Made by a program: the position numbers and the translations under genes
Notes under the pieces: model-generated
What the model was told of the DNA's origin: nothing
Databases searched by the model: none
The model's input: only the letters and a program-made list of their open reading frames with translations
Part shown: positions 7,789 to 15,423 of the stretch, piece by piece
How the letters are laid out: each line of letters opens with the position of its first letter
Position numbering within the stretch: position 1 is the first letter of the stretch
Assembly: GCA_002342415.1 (NCBI GenBank)
Contig: DDPY01000008.1
Location: 1 to 29,316 of the forward strand
Origin: Prevotella sp. UBA2456
Lineage (GTDB): Bacteria > Bacteroidota > Bacteroidia > Bacteroidales > Bacteroidaceae
Reading direction: 5' to 3'
DNA: 29,316 bases

Positions 7789-8399
7789 ACGAGATTCCCC
7801 CCATCTTGGAAGTTGGCGGAGTGCTGATCTCCTCGGACATCCTCACAGAGATGTTCTGCTGTGACTATGAGAAGTGTAAGGGTATCTGCTGTGTGGAGGG
7901 CGATGCAGGAGCACCTGTGACAATGGACGAGATAGCTGAGATGGAGGCATCACTGGACGAGGTGTGGCCGCTGCTCTCCGCATCGGCTCAGAGTGTGATA
8001 GACAAGCAGGGGGTGGCCTATGCCGACAGGGATGGCGACCTGGTGACGAGCATCGTGCGCGGCAAGGAATGTGTCTTCGCCAGAGAGGAAAATGGCTGCT
8101 GGCTGTGCATGCTCGAAAAAAGAGCTCGCGAGCGGCAGGCAGCAGAAGGAAATGCTTCACCCTTCATCAAGCCCATCAGTTGTGCGCTCTATCCCATCCG
8201 CGAGAAGCATTTTTCAGGCGGGCTCGTAGGACTGAACTATCACCGATGGGCGGTATGTAAGGATGCAGTAGCAAAAGGGAAGGCGCTTGGCCTCCCCGTT
8301 TACAGGTTTCTGAAGGAGCCGCTGATTCGCCGCTTTGGTGAAAACTGGTATCGCGAGCTCTGCGATGTGGCTAAGCTTTTCGATAGTCGGAAGGACTAA
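7782..8399 (+). CDS. DUF3109 family cysteine-rich protein
   Basis: The 205-residue protein matches the DUF3109 family, common and uncharacterised in Bacteroidota. It holds an unusual number of Cys residues in conserved motifs: FCCDYEKCKGICC (C26, C27, C32, C36, C37), C97, CWLC (C106, C109), ISCALYP (C134), NYHRWAVCK (C159) and C194. The CxxxxCxxxCC and CxxC patterns resemble the YkgJ-type zinc/iron-cluster fold, so metal or Fe-S binding is a reasonable inference, but no reaction is established. It has no signal peptide and should be cytoplasmic. It overlaps ung by 7 bases, and its 3' end overlaps the convergent araC gene by 29 bases. Confidence 0.88.
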   Translation: MVNEIPPILEVGGVLISSDILTEMFCCDYEKCKGICCVEGDAGAPVTMDEIAEMEASLDEVWPLLSASAQSVIDKQGVAYADRDGDLVTSIVRGKECVFAREENGCWLCMLEKRARERQAAEGNASPFIKPISCALYPIREKHFSGGLVGLNYHRWAVCKDAVAKGKALGLPVYRFLKEPLIRRFGENWYRELCDVAKLFDSRKD

Positions 8400-9243
8400 G
8401 CCCTGTGCGCTCCTTGAAGTATTTGCCCAAGAACGACTGGTTGGGGAAATGAAGCTCCTTGGTGATTTCCTTGATGCTCTTGGTGGTATTCTTCAGCTGC
8501 ACGCGCACTTCGAGGATGACGTAGTTGTCAATCCATTCATTGGGAGTCCGCTTGCTGACACTCTTGACAACCTCTGACAGGTATTTGGGAGTGATGCAGA
8601 GTTGGTCGGCATACCACGATACGCGGCGCTCGCTGCGGAAGTTCTCCTCTAACAGACGGACGAAGCGGGCAAAGAGGTCGTCGGCACGCTTGCGGGTCTT
8701 GCTCTGACTGTGCTCCACGCGCCAGATGACATTGCTCATGTCGTAGAACATAGCCAGCAGCAACGCTCTGACCAGATCGGTGCGATAGTGGTGCTCGGTG
8801 TCGGCCATCTTTTCCTGTATTGCCTGATAGTAGTTGGAGTAGACTTGTATCTCGCGTGGAGTCAGGGCTACTACGGGGTTGTCCATCGAGAAGAGCAGCA
8901 GCGACGAGATGTTCTTCACGTTCTGGATGAAGCCGTGATAGAATTCGGTGGAGAGCAGGATGCCCATGCACTCGAAGTCGGGCGACGAGGAGTATTGGTC
9001 GATGATATGCCGCTCGGATACGAAAAACAAGTCGCCGGGCTTGACACTTTGCTCGCGGGTGTCGATGCTGTATTCTGCATGTCCTTTCTTGCATAGTGCC
9101 ATCACGATAAAGTTCAGCCGCTTCGGCTCTTCGAAGCATAGCGCGTCGCTTACGCTGCTGGCCAGTACCAGCCCCTCGTCCATATAGTCGGTACTCCACT
9201 GCTTAGCCTCTTCCAGGCTCAGGTCTTTGATGATGTCTATCAT
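8371..9243 (-). CDS. AraC-family transcriptional regulator, probably linked to the GH95 fucosidase
   Basis: This 290-residue protein has an N-terminal cupin-like sensor region (SVKPGDLFFVSERHIID near residues 65-80) and a C-terminal double helix-turn-helix at about 190-290. The first HTH is around VSWYADQLCITPKYLSEVVKSVS. The second ends in the AraC signature FPNQSFLGKYFKERTGLSPSDYRK. Its start overlaps the GH95 stop by 4 bases (ATGA), implying translational coupling. Local regulation of the fucosidase or of a related sugar system is an inference. The effector is unknown; the 3' end overlaps DUF3109 antisense by 29 bases. Confidence 0.92.
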   Translation of the reverse strand: MIDIIKDLSLEEAKQWSTDYMDEGLVLASSVSDALCFEEPKRLNFIVMALCKKGHAEYSIDTREQSVKPGDLFFVSERHIIDQYSSSPDFECMGILLSTEFYHGFIQNVKNISSLLLFSMDNPVVALTPREIQVYSNYYQAIQEKMADTEHHYRTDLVRALLLAMFYDMSNVIWRVEHSQSKTRKRADDLFARFVRLLEENFRSERRVSWYADQLCITPKYLSEVVKSVSKRTPNEWIDNYVILEVRVQLKNTTKSIKEITKELHFPNQSFLGKYFKERTGLSPSDYRKA

Positions 9244-11642
9244 GTTGTGATGGGCAGGGTCTGTCCTGCTTTCATTTTAAATGTCTTACGCTGGTTATTA
9301 TATAATAAGGTGACGGTGCCTGCATGACGAGCTTTGATTTCGCCCTTGTGCACAAGCCCATTCTTCCACTCAAAGCTGACCTCATATCCGCCTCGTGCAC
9401 AGAGACCTCCCACCTTGCCCTCGCTCCACTCTTGGGGCAGGGCGGGCAACAGCTCGATCTGGGTGCTGGGAGTGGGGGCTGGGGTGCAGGTGCTCTGCAT
9501 GAGCATCTCGCAGACTCCCGCTGTGCCGCCGAAGTTGCCGTCTATCTGGAAGGGTGGGTGAGCATCCATCAGGTTGGCATAGGTGCCCCCAGCATGGCGC
9601 GTTCCTGGCCGTTGGTCGTCTTGGGCATCGGTAAAGGTGAGCAGCTTGCGGTATATCTGATAGGCTTTCTCGCCGTTCTTCAGTCGCGCCCACAGGTTGA
9701 TGCGCCAGCCGGTGCTCCAGCCCGTTGTCTCATCGCCCTTCTGGAGAAGCGTCTGCTCGGCAGCCTTCTGTAGTTCTTCACCCGTCAGGTGGTGTCCGGG
9801 ATAGAGGCCAATCAGATGGCTCTGGTGGCGGTGTTTGGGGTCTTTGTCCTTCCAGTCGTGATACCATTCGTTCAGGTCGCCCTCCTTGCCGATGGTGTAG
9901 GGGCGGAGGCGCTGCAATGCGGTCTTGTAAGTGGCTATGTTATAGCCACAAACGGAACCAGCGACACAGACATCGAGCAACAGCTCGCGGATGATGGCTA
10001 AGTCGGCTGCACCGCCGTAGCAGGTGACTCCTTGATAGCCTTTGTCCGTGATATACTCGTTCTCAGGTGATGTGGACGGCGCGGTAATCAGTTCGCCGCG
10101 CTTATGGGGATTCTCAATGAGCCAGTTCAGGCAGAAGTCGGCGGCGCCCTTCATGAGCGGATAGGCAATGTGCTTCAGATATTGCTTGTCGAGGGTGAAG
10201 AGATAGCGTTCCCAGAGTGTCTGCACAAGCCAGGCACCGCCCATATTCCAGCACGCCCACATCGGACTCTCGCGGTTTTCGCCCACGGGATTGGTCATAG
10301 CCCATAGGTCACTGTTGTGACTGGCGCACCACCCCTGACGGACATCATAGAAATGGCGGGCGGTATGCTGTCCGTTCTCTGCCAATGCGCGGATGAAGTC
10401 GTCTAACGGCTCGGCCATCTCGGCAAGATTGGCTGTGAAGGCGGGCCAGTAGTTCTCCTCCAGATTGATGTTCATGGTGTAGTTGCCGCGCCAGGGTGAC
10501 CACAGATAGGGTGTCCACAGTCCCTGCAGGTTGGCGGGTACGCCTTTGGTGCGCGAGCAGCTGATGAGCAGGTAGCGGCCGTACTGGAAGTAGAGGGTCT
10601 CGAGATAGCGGGGATTGGTATTCTCCTTTAGCAGCTGGTCGGTAGGGATGTCCAGTGTGGCTGGATGATGCGAAGAGTTGCCTAATTGTAGACGGACGCG
10701 GTTATAGTACTGCTGGTAGTCGGCAATATGTCGCTGGCGGAACTCGTTGTAGCTGAGGTTGCGCGTGTGCCAGATGTCGTCGGTGGCTCTCTCTAAATAG
10801 GGTGCGCCCTCGCGGACGGGATGCTTGTCGAAACCGTTGAAGCTGGTGCGGTTGACGATATAGATGATGGCTTCGCTGGCTCCCCGGATGGTCAGGCTGC
10901 TGTCGCTGGCTTCTATTGTGCCGCCTTTGTTGGTGGCTTGCAGCATGGTGCAGAAGTGAATGCTCTCCTGCGGGTTGCCGACAGCATGTCCCGTCTGGAT
11001 GATTTGGTTGCCGGAAGCCTTTGCGTGGTGGGGAATCTGGGCGGTGAGCAGGATGCGCACGTTGACATCTCCCGTCAGTCGGATGGCAATGAGGCTGTCT
11101 GGTGCAGAGGCGAAGTATTCTCTGGAGAGAGAGAGCCCTTTCTGCGAATGGTTGGCAGCCCCCGTTCCTTTGCGTACATAATGGTCGGTGACCAGCGCGC
11201 TGTCGAGTGAGAGTGCGCGGCGGTAGTGGGCGATGCTGCCTTTGTTGAGGTCGATAATCCGCAGTGTGCCTAAGGGCTGGTAGAACTGCGAGTTATGGCC
11301 CTCTACGTGTAGCTGTAGAGAGTCGGCCAAGGCATAGTTCTCGTTGAACAGAGCCTTGCGAATTTCAGGTATCCATTTGGCTGAGCCGACTCCCTCCTGG
11401 CGGTCAACGGGCTGTCCGGTCCATAGCGTGATGTCGTTCAGATGAATGGTACAGGTGTCGGTTCCGCCATAGACCAGTGCTCCTAATCTCCCGTTTCCTA
11501 TGGGTAGGGATTCCTCGAAATACTGTGCCGGCTGGTTGTACCACAGGCGCATGGGCTGTTGCGCCTTGATGCTCAAGGCTGTCAGCAGTAGAAGAAAAAA
11601 GGAGAACCAGCGTGATTCTCCTTTCTGTATTTTATTAGGCAT
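9240..11642 (-). CDS. Glycoside hydrolase family 95 (alpha-L-fucosidase / alpha-L-galactosidase), exported
   Basis: I take the ATG at 11642-11640, which gives 800 residues starting MPNKIQKGESRWFSFFLLLL with a hydrophobic signal segment ending near KAQQ. Longer in-frame starts (11654, 11696) would put a charged tail ahead of the signal and run further into gyrB. GH95 hallmarks are clear: WYNQPAQYFEESLPIGNGRLGA, the substrate-loop NMNINLEENYW, ITAPSTSPENEY (family acid-residue region), WSTGWRINLWARL and QIDGNFGGTAGVCEMLMQS. Family members cleave alpha-1,2-fucose or alpha-galactose from host glycans or plant polysaccharide side chains by inversion. The location should be periplasmic or surface. 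The start overlaps the gyrB stop by 8 bases and the stop overlaps araC by 4. No SusC/SusD pair is in the window. Confidence 0.93.
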   Translation of the reverse strand: MPNKIQKGESRWFSFFLLLLTALSIKAQQPMRLWYNQPAQYFEESLPIGNGRLGALVYGGTDTCTIHLNDITLWTGQPVDRQEGVGSAKWIPEIRKALFNENYALADSLQLHVEGHNSQFYQPLGTLRIIDLNKGSIAHYRRALSLDSALVTDHYVRKGTGAANHSQKGLSLSREYFASAPDSLIAIRLTGDVNVRILLTAQIPHHAKASGNQIIQTGHAVGNPQESIHFCTMLQATNKGGTIEASDSSLTIRGASEAIIYIVNRTSFNGFDKHPVREGAPYLERATDDIWHTRNLSYNEFRQRHIADYQQYYNRVRLQLGNSSHHPATLDIPTDQLLKENTNPRYLETLYFQYGRYLLISCSRTKGVPANLQGLWTPYLWSPWRGNYTMNINLEENYWPAFTANLAEMAEPLDDFIRALAENGQHTARHFYDVRQGWCASHNSDLWAMTNPVGENRESPMWACWNMGGAWLVQTLWERYLFTLDKQYLKHIAYPLMKGAADFCLNWLIENPHKRGELITAPSTSPENEYITDKGYQGVTCYGGAADLAIIRELLLDVCVAGSVCGYNIATYKTALQRLRPYTIGKEGDLNEWYHDWKDKDPKHRHQSHLIGLYPGHHLTGEELQKAAEQTLLQKGDETTGWSTGWRINLWARLKNGEKAYQIYRKLLTFTDAQDDQRPGTRHAGGTYANLMDAHPPFQIDGNFGGTAGVCEMLMQSTCTPAPTPSTQIELLPALPQEWSEGKVGGLCARGGYEVSFEWKNGLVHKGEIKARHAGTVTLLYNNQRKTFKMKAGQTLPITT

Positions 11643-13608
11643 CGATGTTGGCATACGTTGCGTTCTTTTCGATGAATAGTCTTCGTGGCTCCACATCGTC
11701 TCCCATCAGCATGGAGAATATCTCGTCTGCTTCCGCAGCATTCTCGATGGTGACCTGCTTCAGCAGTCGGTTCTCAGGATTCATCGTGGTCTCCCACAGC
11801 TGTTCAGGATTCATCTCACCCAGACCTTTGTAGCGCTGGGTATGGAGGGCTGAGGCATTTTCGTCACCATCTACGTACTTGTCGATGAAGGCCTGTCGCT
11901 GCTGGTCGGTATAGCAGTACTCTGAGAACTTCTTGTACGTACACTTATATAAAGGTGGCGTGGCAATGTAGAGGTGGCCCTCCTGAATCACCTTCGGCAT
12001 AAACCGATAGAAGAGTGTCATAATCAGGGTGTCGATGTGCGAGCCATCGACATCGGCATCGGTCATGATGATAATCTTGTCGTAGCGCAACTTTTCTACA
12101 TTGGCTTCACGGTCTCCCTCACCATCCACACCGAAGCGTACACCGATACTTTGGATGATGTTCATGACCGACTCTGCCTCGAAGACACGGTGCCACTGAA
12201 CTTTCTCCACGTTCAGAATCTTACCGCGCAAGGGCAGAATAGCTTGGAAGTGACGGTCGCGGCCCTGTTTGGCCGAGCCGCCTGCAGAGTCACCCTCGAC
12301 GAGGAAGATCTCGCATCTTGCAGGGTCTTTCTCTGAACAGTCGGCCAGTTTGCCCGGCAGACCGCCTCCTGTCATAGGACTCTTGCGCTGCACGCTCTCG
12401 CGAGCCTTGCGGGCGGCAATACGTGCCGTTGCAGCCAGTACCACCTTGTCGCAGATCATCTTTGCCTCCTTCGGATGCTCCTCCAGATAGTTGGCCAAAG
12501 CCTCGCCGACAGCCTGCTGAACGGCACCGGCAACCTCCGAGTTGCCCAGCTTGGTCTTCGTCTGGCCCTCAAACTGAGGCTCTGCAACCTTGATGCTGAT
12601 CACGGCGGTAAGACCCTCGCGGAAGTCCTCAGGGGCAATCTCTATCTTGGCTTTCTCTATCTGCTTGCTGATTTGCGGGTCGTTGTCGGCATACTTCTTC
12701 AGGGTACGGGTCAGTGCAGCGCGGAAACCAGCCAAGTGGGTACCACCCTCGATGGTATTGATGTTGTTGACATAGGAGTGGATATTCTCGCTGTAGTCGG
12801 TGTTGTACATCACTGCCACCTCGATGGGAATACCCTGCTTCTCGGTCTTCAGATAGATGACATCATCCACCAGATGAGTACGGTGACGGTCCACATAGCG
12901 CACAAACTCCTTCAGTCCTTCCTTAGCGTGGAATACCTCAGGCTCCTTGACCTTGCCCTCTTCGTCGGGACGCAGGTCGGTGAGCGTAATGGTGATGCCG
13001 GCATTCAGATATGCCAGCTCGCGCATACGGCGGGCTATGATGTCGTACTTGTATTCTGTAGTGGTGAAGATGCTGCCGTCGGGCCAGAACTGCTGGCGGG
13101 TGCCGGTCTTGTCGGTATCGCCGACAATCTTCACATCATATAGGGGCTTGCCCTTCTCGTATTCCTGCTGATAGATATGTCCGTTGCGGAATACTTGTGA
13201 CAGCATGTGGGTAGACAGGGCGTTTACACAACTCACACCCACACCGTGCAGACCACCGGAAACCTTATAGGAACCTTTGTCGAACTTACCGCCGGCATGT
13301 AGTACGGTCATCACCACTTCCAGAGCCGACTTGTGCATCTTCTCGTGCTCGTCGACAGGGATACCGCGTCCGTTATCTTGTACGGTGATGGAATTATCTT
13401 CATTGATGGTTACCTCAATGTGGGTGCAGTAGCCTGCCATCGCTTCGTCAATGGAGTTGTCTACTGTTTCGTTTACGAGGTGATGTAAACCTTTCTCACT
13501 GATGTCGCCGATATACATAGCAGGGCGCTTGCGCACGGCTTCCAAACCCTCGAGTACTTGAATGTTACTCGCGGAATAATTACTTGCTTTGTTCTGTTCT
13601 TCTGCCAT
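11635..13608 (-). CDS. gyrB: DNA gyrase subunit B
   Basis: The 657-residue protein has the GHKL ATPase domain (VNETVDNSIDEA near residue 47; VLHAGGKFDKGSYKVSGGLHGVG), the transducer, the TOPRIM domain (EIFLVEGDSAGGSAKQGRD and the metal triad in MTDADVDGSHI) and the GyrB tail (RYKGLGEMNPEQLWETTM). It provides the ATPase and part of the cleavage core for negative supercoiling with GyrA. It lacks the extra insertion of enterobacterial GyrB, giving the usual Bacteroidota length. It has its own promoter-like -7 box at 13643-13636, about 23 bases before translation. Unusually, its stop codon lies inside the start region of a GH95 gene. Confidence 0.97.
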   Translation of the reverse strand: MAEEQNKASNYSASNIQVLEGLEAVRKRPAMYIGDISEKGLHHLVNETVDNSIDEAMAGYCTHIEVTINEDNSITVQDNGRGIPVDEHEKMHKSALEVVMTVLHAGGKFDKGSYKVSGGLHGVGVSCVNALSTHMLSQVFRNGHIYQQEYEKGKPLYDVKIVGDTDKTGTRQQFWPDGSIFTTTEYKYDIIARRMRELAYLNAGITITLTDLRPDEEGKVKEPEVFHAKEGLKEFVRYVDRHRTHLVDDVIYLKTEKQGIPIEVAVMYNTDYSENIHSYVNNINTIEGGTHLAGFRAALTRTLKKYADNDPQISKQIEKAKIEIAPEDFREGLTAVISIKVAEPQFEGQTKTKLGNSEVAGAVQQAVGEALANYLEEHPKEAKMICDKVVLAATARIAARKARESVQRKSPMTGGGLPGKLADCSEKDPARCEIFLVEGDSAGGSAKQGRDRHFQAILPLRGKILNVEKVQWHRVFEAESVMNIIQSIGVRFGVDGEGDREANVEKLRYDKIIIMTDADVDGSHIDTLIMTLFYRFMPKVIQEGHLYIATPPLYKCTYKKFSEYCYTDQQRQAFIDKYVDGDENASALHTQRYKGLGEMNPEQLWETTMNPENRLLKQVTIENAAEADEIFSMLMGDDVEPRRLFIEKNATYANIDA

Positions 13609-13635
13609 TGTTTAATAGTAGGTCTTAATAGCTTG

Positions 13636-13643
13636 CAAAATTA
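13636..13643 (-). promoter_or_regulatory. -7 element of the gyrB promoter
   Basis: TAATTTTG on the minus strand matches TAnnTTTG and would start transcription about 23 bases before the gyrB ATG. The -33 element is poor (TTTCG around 13668-13664). Confidence 0.55.
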
Positions 13644-13694
13644 CTAATAAAAAATGACTTAAACGAAAGAAAAGTGTTTATTTTTTATAAAAAT

Positions 13695-13728
13695 AAAAGC
13701 CGTACACCATCGTTGGAGTACGGCTTTT
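13695..13728 (-). terminator. Intrinsic terminator of rpsT
   Basis: An 11-bp stem (AAAAGCCGTAC, 13695-13705, with 13718-13728) has a loop that can itself pair CCA/TGG. On the minus strand it is followed by TTTTATTTTTAT. It lies 24 bases after the rpsT stop and upstream of the gyrB promoter. Confidence 0.9.
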
Positions 13729-13751
13729 GTATGCTTGGGAGTTACTTTGCT

Positions 13752-14006
13752 TTATCCCAGTTTGCTGATGTGCAGACTCAGACTTGACTTCAGATTGGCA
13801 GCCTTGTTCTTGTGGATGATGTTGGTCTTAGCCAGCTTGTCCAGCATCTTCTGTACTTTGGGGTACAGGGCAACAGCCTCTTCCTTGTTAGTCATTGCAC
13901 GCAGCTTGCGAACGGCGTTGCGCATCGTCTTTGCATAATAGTGATTGTGCTCAGCCTTTTTCTTGTCCTGACGAATTCTCTTCAGGGATGATTTGTGATT
14001 TGCCAT
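13752..14006 (-). CDS. rpsT: 30S ribosomal protein S20
   Basis: This 84-residue, Lys/Arg-rich protein matches bS20 throughout: MANHKSSLKRIRQDKKKAEHN, then a helical body ending KNKAANLKSSLSLHISKLG. It binds 16S rRNA during early 30S assembly. It lies 150 bases downstream of tRNA-Glu with no clear promoter between, so both probably start from the promoter at 14248-14279. The intervening leader can fold (14075-14103), which could allow S20 autoregulation, and a strong terminator follows the gene. Confidence 0.97.
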   Translation of the reverse strand: MANHKSSLKRIRQDKKKAEHNHYYAKTMRNAVRKLRAMTNKEEAVALYPKVQKMLDKLAKTNIIHKNKAANLKSSLSLHISKLG

Positions 14007-14074
14007 TTTAATTTTAATGTTTTATAATGTTTAACTTAAAGCTTATGGGTCTTACGTCTCGGCTGACTGCCCTG

Positions 14075-14103
14075 GGCGGACTCTCTTTCGAAAGCCCTCC
14101 GCC
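14075..14103 (-). promoter_or_regulatory. Structured leader between tRNA-Glu and rpsT
   Basis: GGCGGA (14075-14080) pairs with TCCGCC (14098-14103) around an inner palindrome CTTTCGAAAG (14085-14094). The stem lies about 70 bases ahead of the S20 start. It may be an rpsT leader element or a processing signal after the tRNA; no T-run follows on the minus strand. Confidence 0.4.
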
Positions 14104-14155
14104 ACCTTTTCCAATTAAATGGTAGCACTTGGCTGTGCAGATGACGGATTTAATG

Positions 14156-14227
14156 TAGTCCCTAGGAGAGTCGAACTCCTCTTTAGAGAATGAAAATCTC
14201 TCGTCCTAACCGATAGACGAAGGGACC
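14156..14227 (-). tRNA. tRNA-Glu (anticodon TTC)
   Basis: The minus strand folds into a full cloverleaf. The acceptor stem is GGTCCCT/AGGGACT with one G-T pair. The D arm is GTCTATCGGTTAGGAC. The anticodon stem is AGAGA/TCTCT around TTTTCAT, giving anticodon TTC. The T stem is AGGAG/CTCCT around TTCGACT. The discriminator base is A and CCA is not encoded. The gene precedes rpsT and starts about 16 bases after the predicted transcription start. Confidence 0.96.
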
Positions 14228-14247
14228 GTCCGCTTAAAATGCGGCTG

Positions 14248-14279
14248 CAAAGGTACTGCAATTTTTCCATTTGACCAAA
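14248..14279 (-). promoter_or_regulatory. Promoter for tRNA-Glu and rpsT
   Basis: On the minus strand TTTG (14279-14276), a 20-base gap and TACCTTTG (14255-14248). It lies just upstream of the tRNA and diverges from the recO promoter. Confidence 0.8.
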
Positions 14280-14305
14280 TTTTCTTCGAGAAAAATACAA
14301 TTTAA

Positions 14306-14337
14306 TTTGGTTTTTTATCAGATTTGCGCTACCTTTG
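14306..14337 (+). promoter_or_regulatory. Promoter for recO (predicted leaderless start)
   Basis: TTTG (14306-14309), a 20-base gap and TACCTTTG (14330-14337). The expected transcription start is near 14342 and the ATG begins at 14343, so the mRNA should have essentially no leader. Confidence 0.8.
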
Positions 14338-14342
14338 TCCTC

Positions 14343-15092
14343 ATGTTGGTAAAAACAGACGCTATTGTCCTTCACTCTTTTAAGTATGGCGAGACCAGAA
14401 TTATCGTGGATATGTTCACGAGGGATACGGGGCGTGTGTCGCTGATAGCCACCCTGCCCAAGACCCAGAAGGCAGGGCTGAAGAAACAGTATTTCCAGCC
14501 GATGACACTGTTGGAAGTTACCTACGACCACCGCCAGCAGGTACAGCTACAGCGGCTGAAGGATGCCCGTCTGCTGACGGCCTGGTCGTCTATCCCCTTT
14601 TCTCCTGAGAAGCTGGCTCTCTCTCTGTTCACGGCGGAGTTCCTGTATCATGCACTGCGCTCAGAACAGCAGGACGAACCGATGTTCAACTATATCTGCG
14701 ACTCGATGCAGTGGTTGGATGCCGCCTCTGAGGGCTATGCCAATTTCCATCTGACTTTTCTGATGCGCCTGTCGCGCTTCTTGGGTTTTTATCCTAATTT
14801 GGAGGTGAGCAGCAAGAAGCCGGAGACAGGAGAGATGTCGTTGATGTTCGACTTGCGGGAGGGGAGATTCTGTACTGAGGCTCCCTTGCACCGCGATTTC
14901 CTGCAGGCAGAAGATGCGCGTCGCATCCATCTGCTTATGCGAATGGATTTCCCCACGATGCATCTATACCGTTTGTCGCGTCATGACCGCAACCGCATAG
15001 TCAGTGTGCTGCTGACCTACTACAGGCTGCACATCCCGCAGTTTCCTGAACTGAAGAGCCTGCAAGTATTGCAGGAACTCTGGAGCGACTGA
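14343..15092 (+). CDS. recO: DNA repair protein RecO
   Basis: The 249-residue protein begins MLVKTDAIVLHSFKYGETRII, the conserved N-terminal OB-fold strand of RecO. The first part continues with VDMFTRDTGRVSLIA and LLEVTYDHR. The rest is helical (LFTAEFLYHALR, FHLTFLMRLSRFLGFYPNL) and ends in a basic/hydrophobic tail, as expected for Bacteroidota RecO. RecO works with RecR to load RecA at gaps in the RecFOR pathway. An upstream in-frame ATG at 14271 is rejected because it lies ahead of the promoter at 14306-14337. A GGCAG/CTGCC hairpin with a later T-run at 15103-15133 may end the transcript. Confidence 0.93.
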   Translation: MLVKTDAIVLHSFKYGETRIIVDMFTRDTGRVSLIATLPKTQKAGLKKQYFQPMTLLEVTYDHRQQVQLQRLKDARLLTAWSSIPFSPEKLALSLFTAEFLYHALRSEQQDEPMFNYICDSMQWLDAASEGYANFHLTFLMRLSRFLGFYPNLEVSSKKPETGEMSLMFDLREGRFCTEAPLHRDFLQAEDARRIHLLMRMDFPTMHLYRLSRHDRNRIVSVLLTYYRLHIPQFPELKSLQVLQELWSD

Positions 15093-15102
15093 GCGGAGAA
15101 TG

Positions 15103-15133
15103 GGCAGAGAATGACGGCTGCCATTTCTTTTTT
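15103..15133 (+). terminator. Weak candidate terminator after recO
   Basis: GGCAG (15103-15107) and CTGCC (15118-15122) can pair with a 10-base loop, followed by ATTTCTTTTTT. The stem is short, so this is tentative. Confidence 0.35.
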
Positions 15134-15142
15134 GCCTAAAAA

Positions 15143-15174
15143 TTTGGTTGTTTCACGGAAAGTCGCTACCTTTG
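15143..15174 (+). promoter_or_regulatory. Promoter of the cobalamin-riboswitch transcript
   Basis: TTTG (15143-15146), a 20-base gap and TACCTTTG (15167-15174), a perfect Bacteroidota consensus. Transcription should start near 15179, just ahead of the riboswitch. Confidence 0.8.
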
Positions 15175-15199
15175 CATCCGCATACAAAAAGGAGTATGT

Positions 15200-15356
15200 C
15201 CGTAAAGGTTCGCTTAACCGCGATCAATTGGGAATGGGGTGAGAATCCCCAACTGTCCCGCAGCTGTGAGTTCCATTATAGCTCCGAAACAGAAAAGCCA
15301 TTGCCGTATTGACGAGAAGGCGTTTCGGAGTGGAGCATAGTCAGAAGACCAGCCTT
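15200..15356 (+). promoter_or_regulatory. Cobalamin (adenosylcobalamin-type) riboswitch aptamer
   Basis: The class II conserved blocks occur in order. AAAGGTTCGC opens the aptamer near 15204. GGGAATGGGGTGAGAATCCCC (split here as GGGAATGGGG and TGAGAATCCCC) lies at 15230-15250. CTGTCCCGCAGCTGTGAG follows at 15253-15270. GCCATTGCCG pairs toward GAAGGCG at 15297-15322. The B12 box AGTCAGAAGACCAGCC is at 15339-15354. This family (RF00174-like) binds cobalamin and usually controls B12 uptake or B12-independent isozymes. Here no BtuB, metE, nrd or cob gene follows on the plus strand; only a short reading frame and a terminator lie before the convergent murF. Confidence 0.93.
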
Positions 15357-15423
15357 TATTCGGAGAAAATGCCCTGTGTCCTCGATGTAAGGATGTGGTG
15401 GAATCGATGGAAATAGGTAAAGA

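Noticed and set aside
11643..11696. Longer GH95 start with a charged N-terminus
   Set aside because: It would place 18 polar residues ahead of a normal signal peptide and overlap gyrB by 62 bases; the ATG at 11642 fits better, though 11654 cannot be excluded.
14271..14342. N-terminal extension of RecO from an upstream ATG
   Set aside because: The promoter -33/-7 boxes lie within this extension and RecO homology begins at MLVKTDAIVL (14343).
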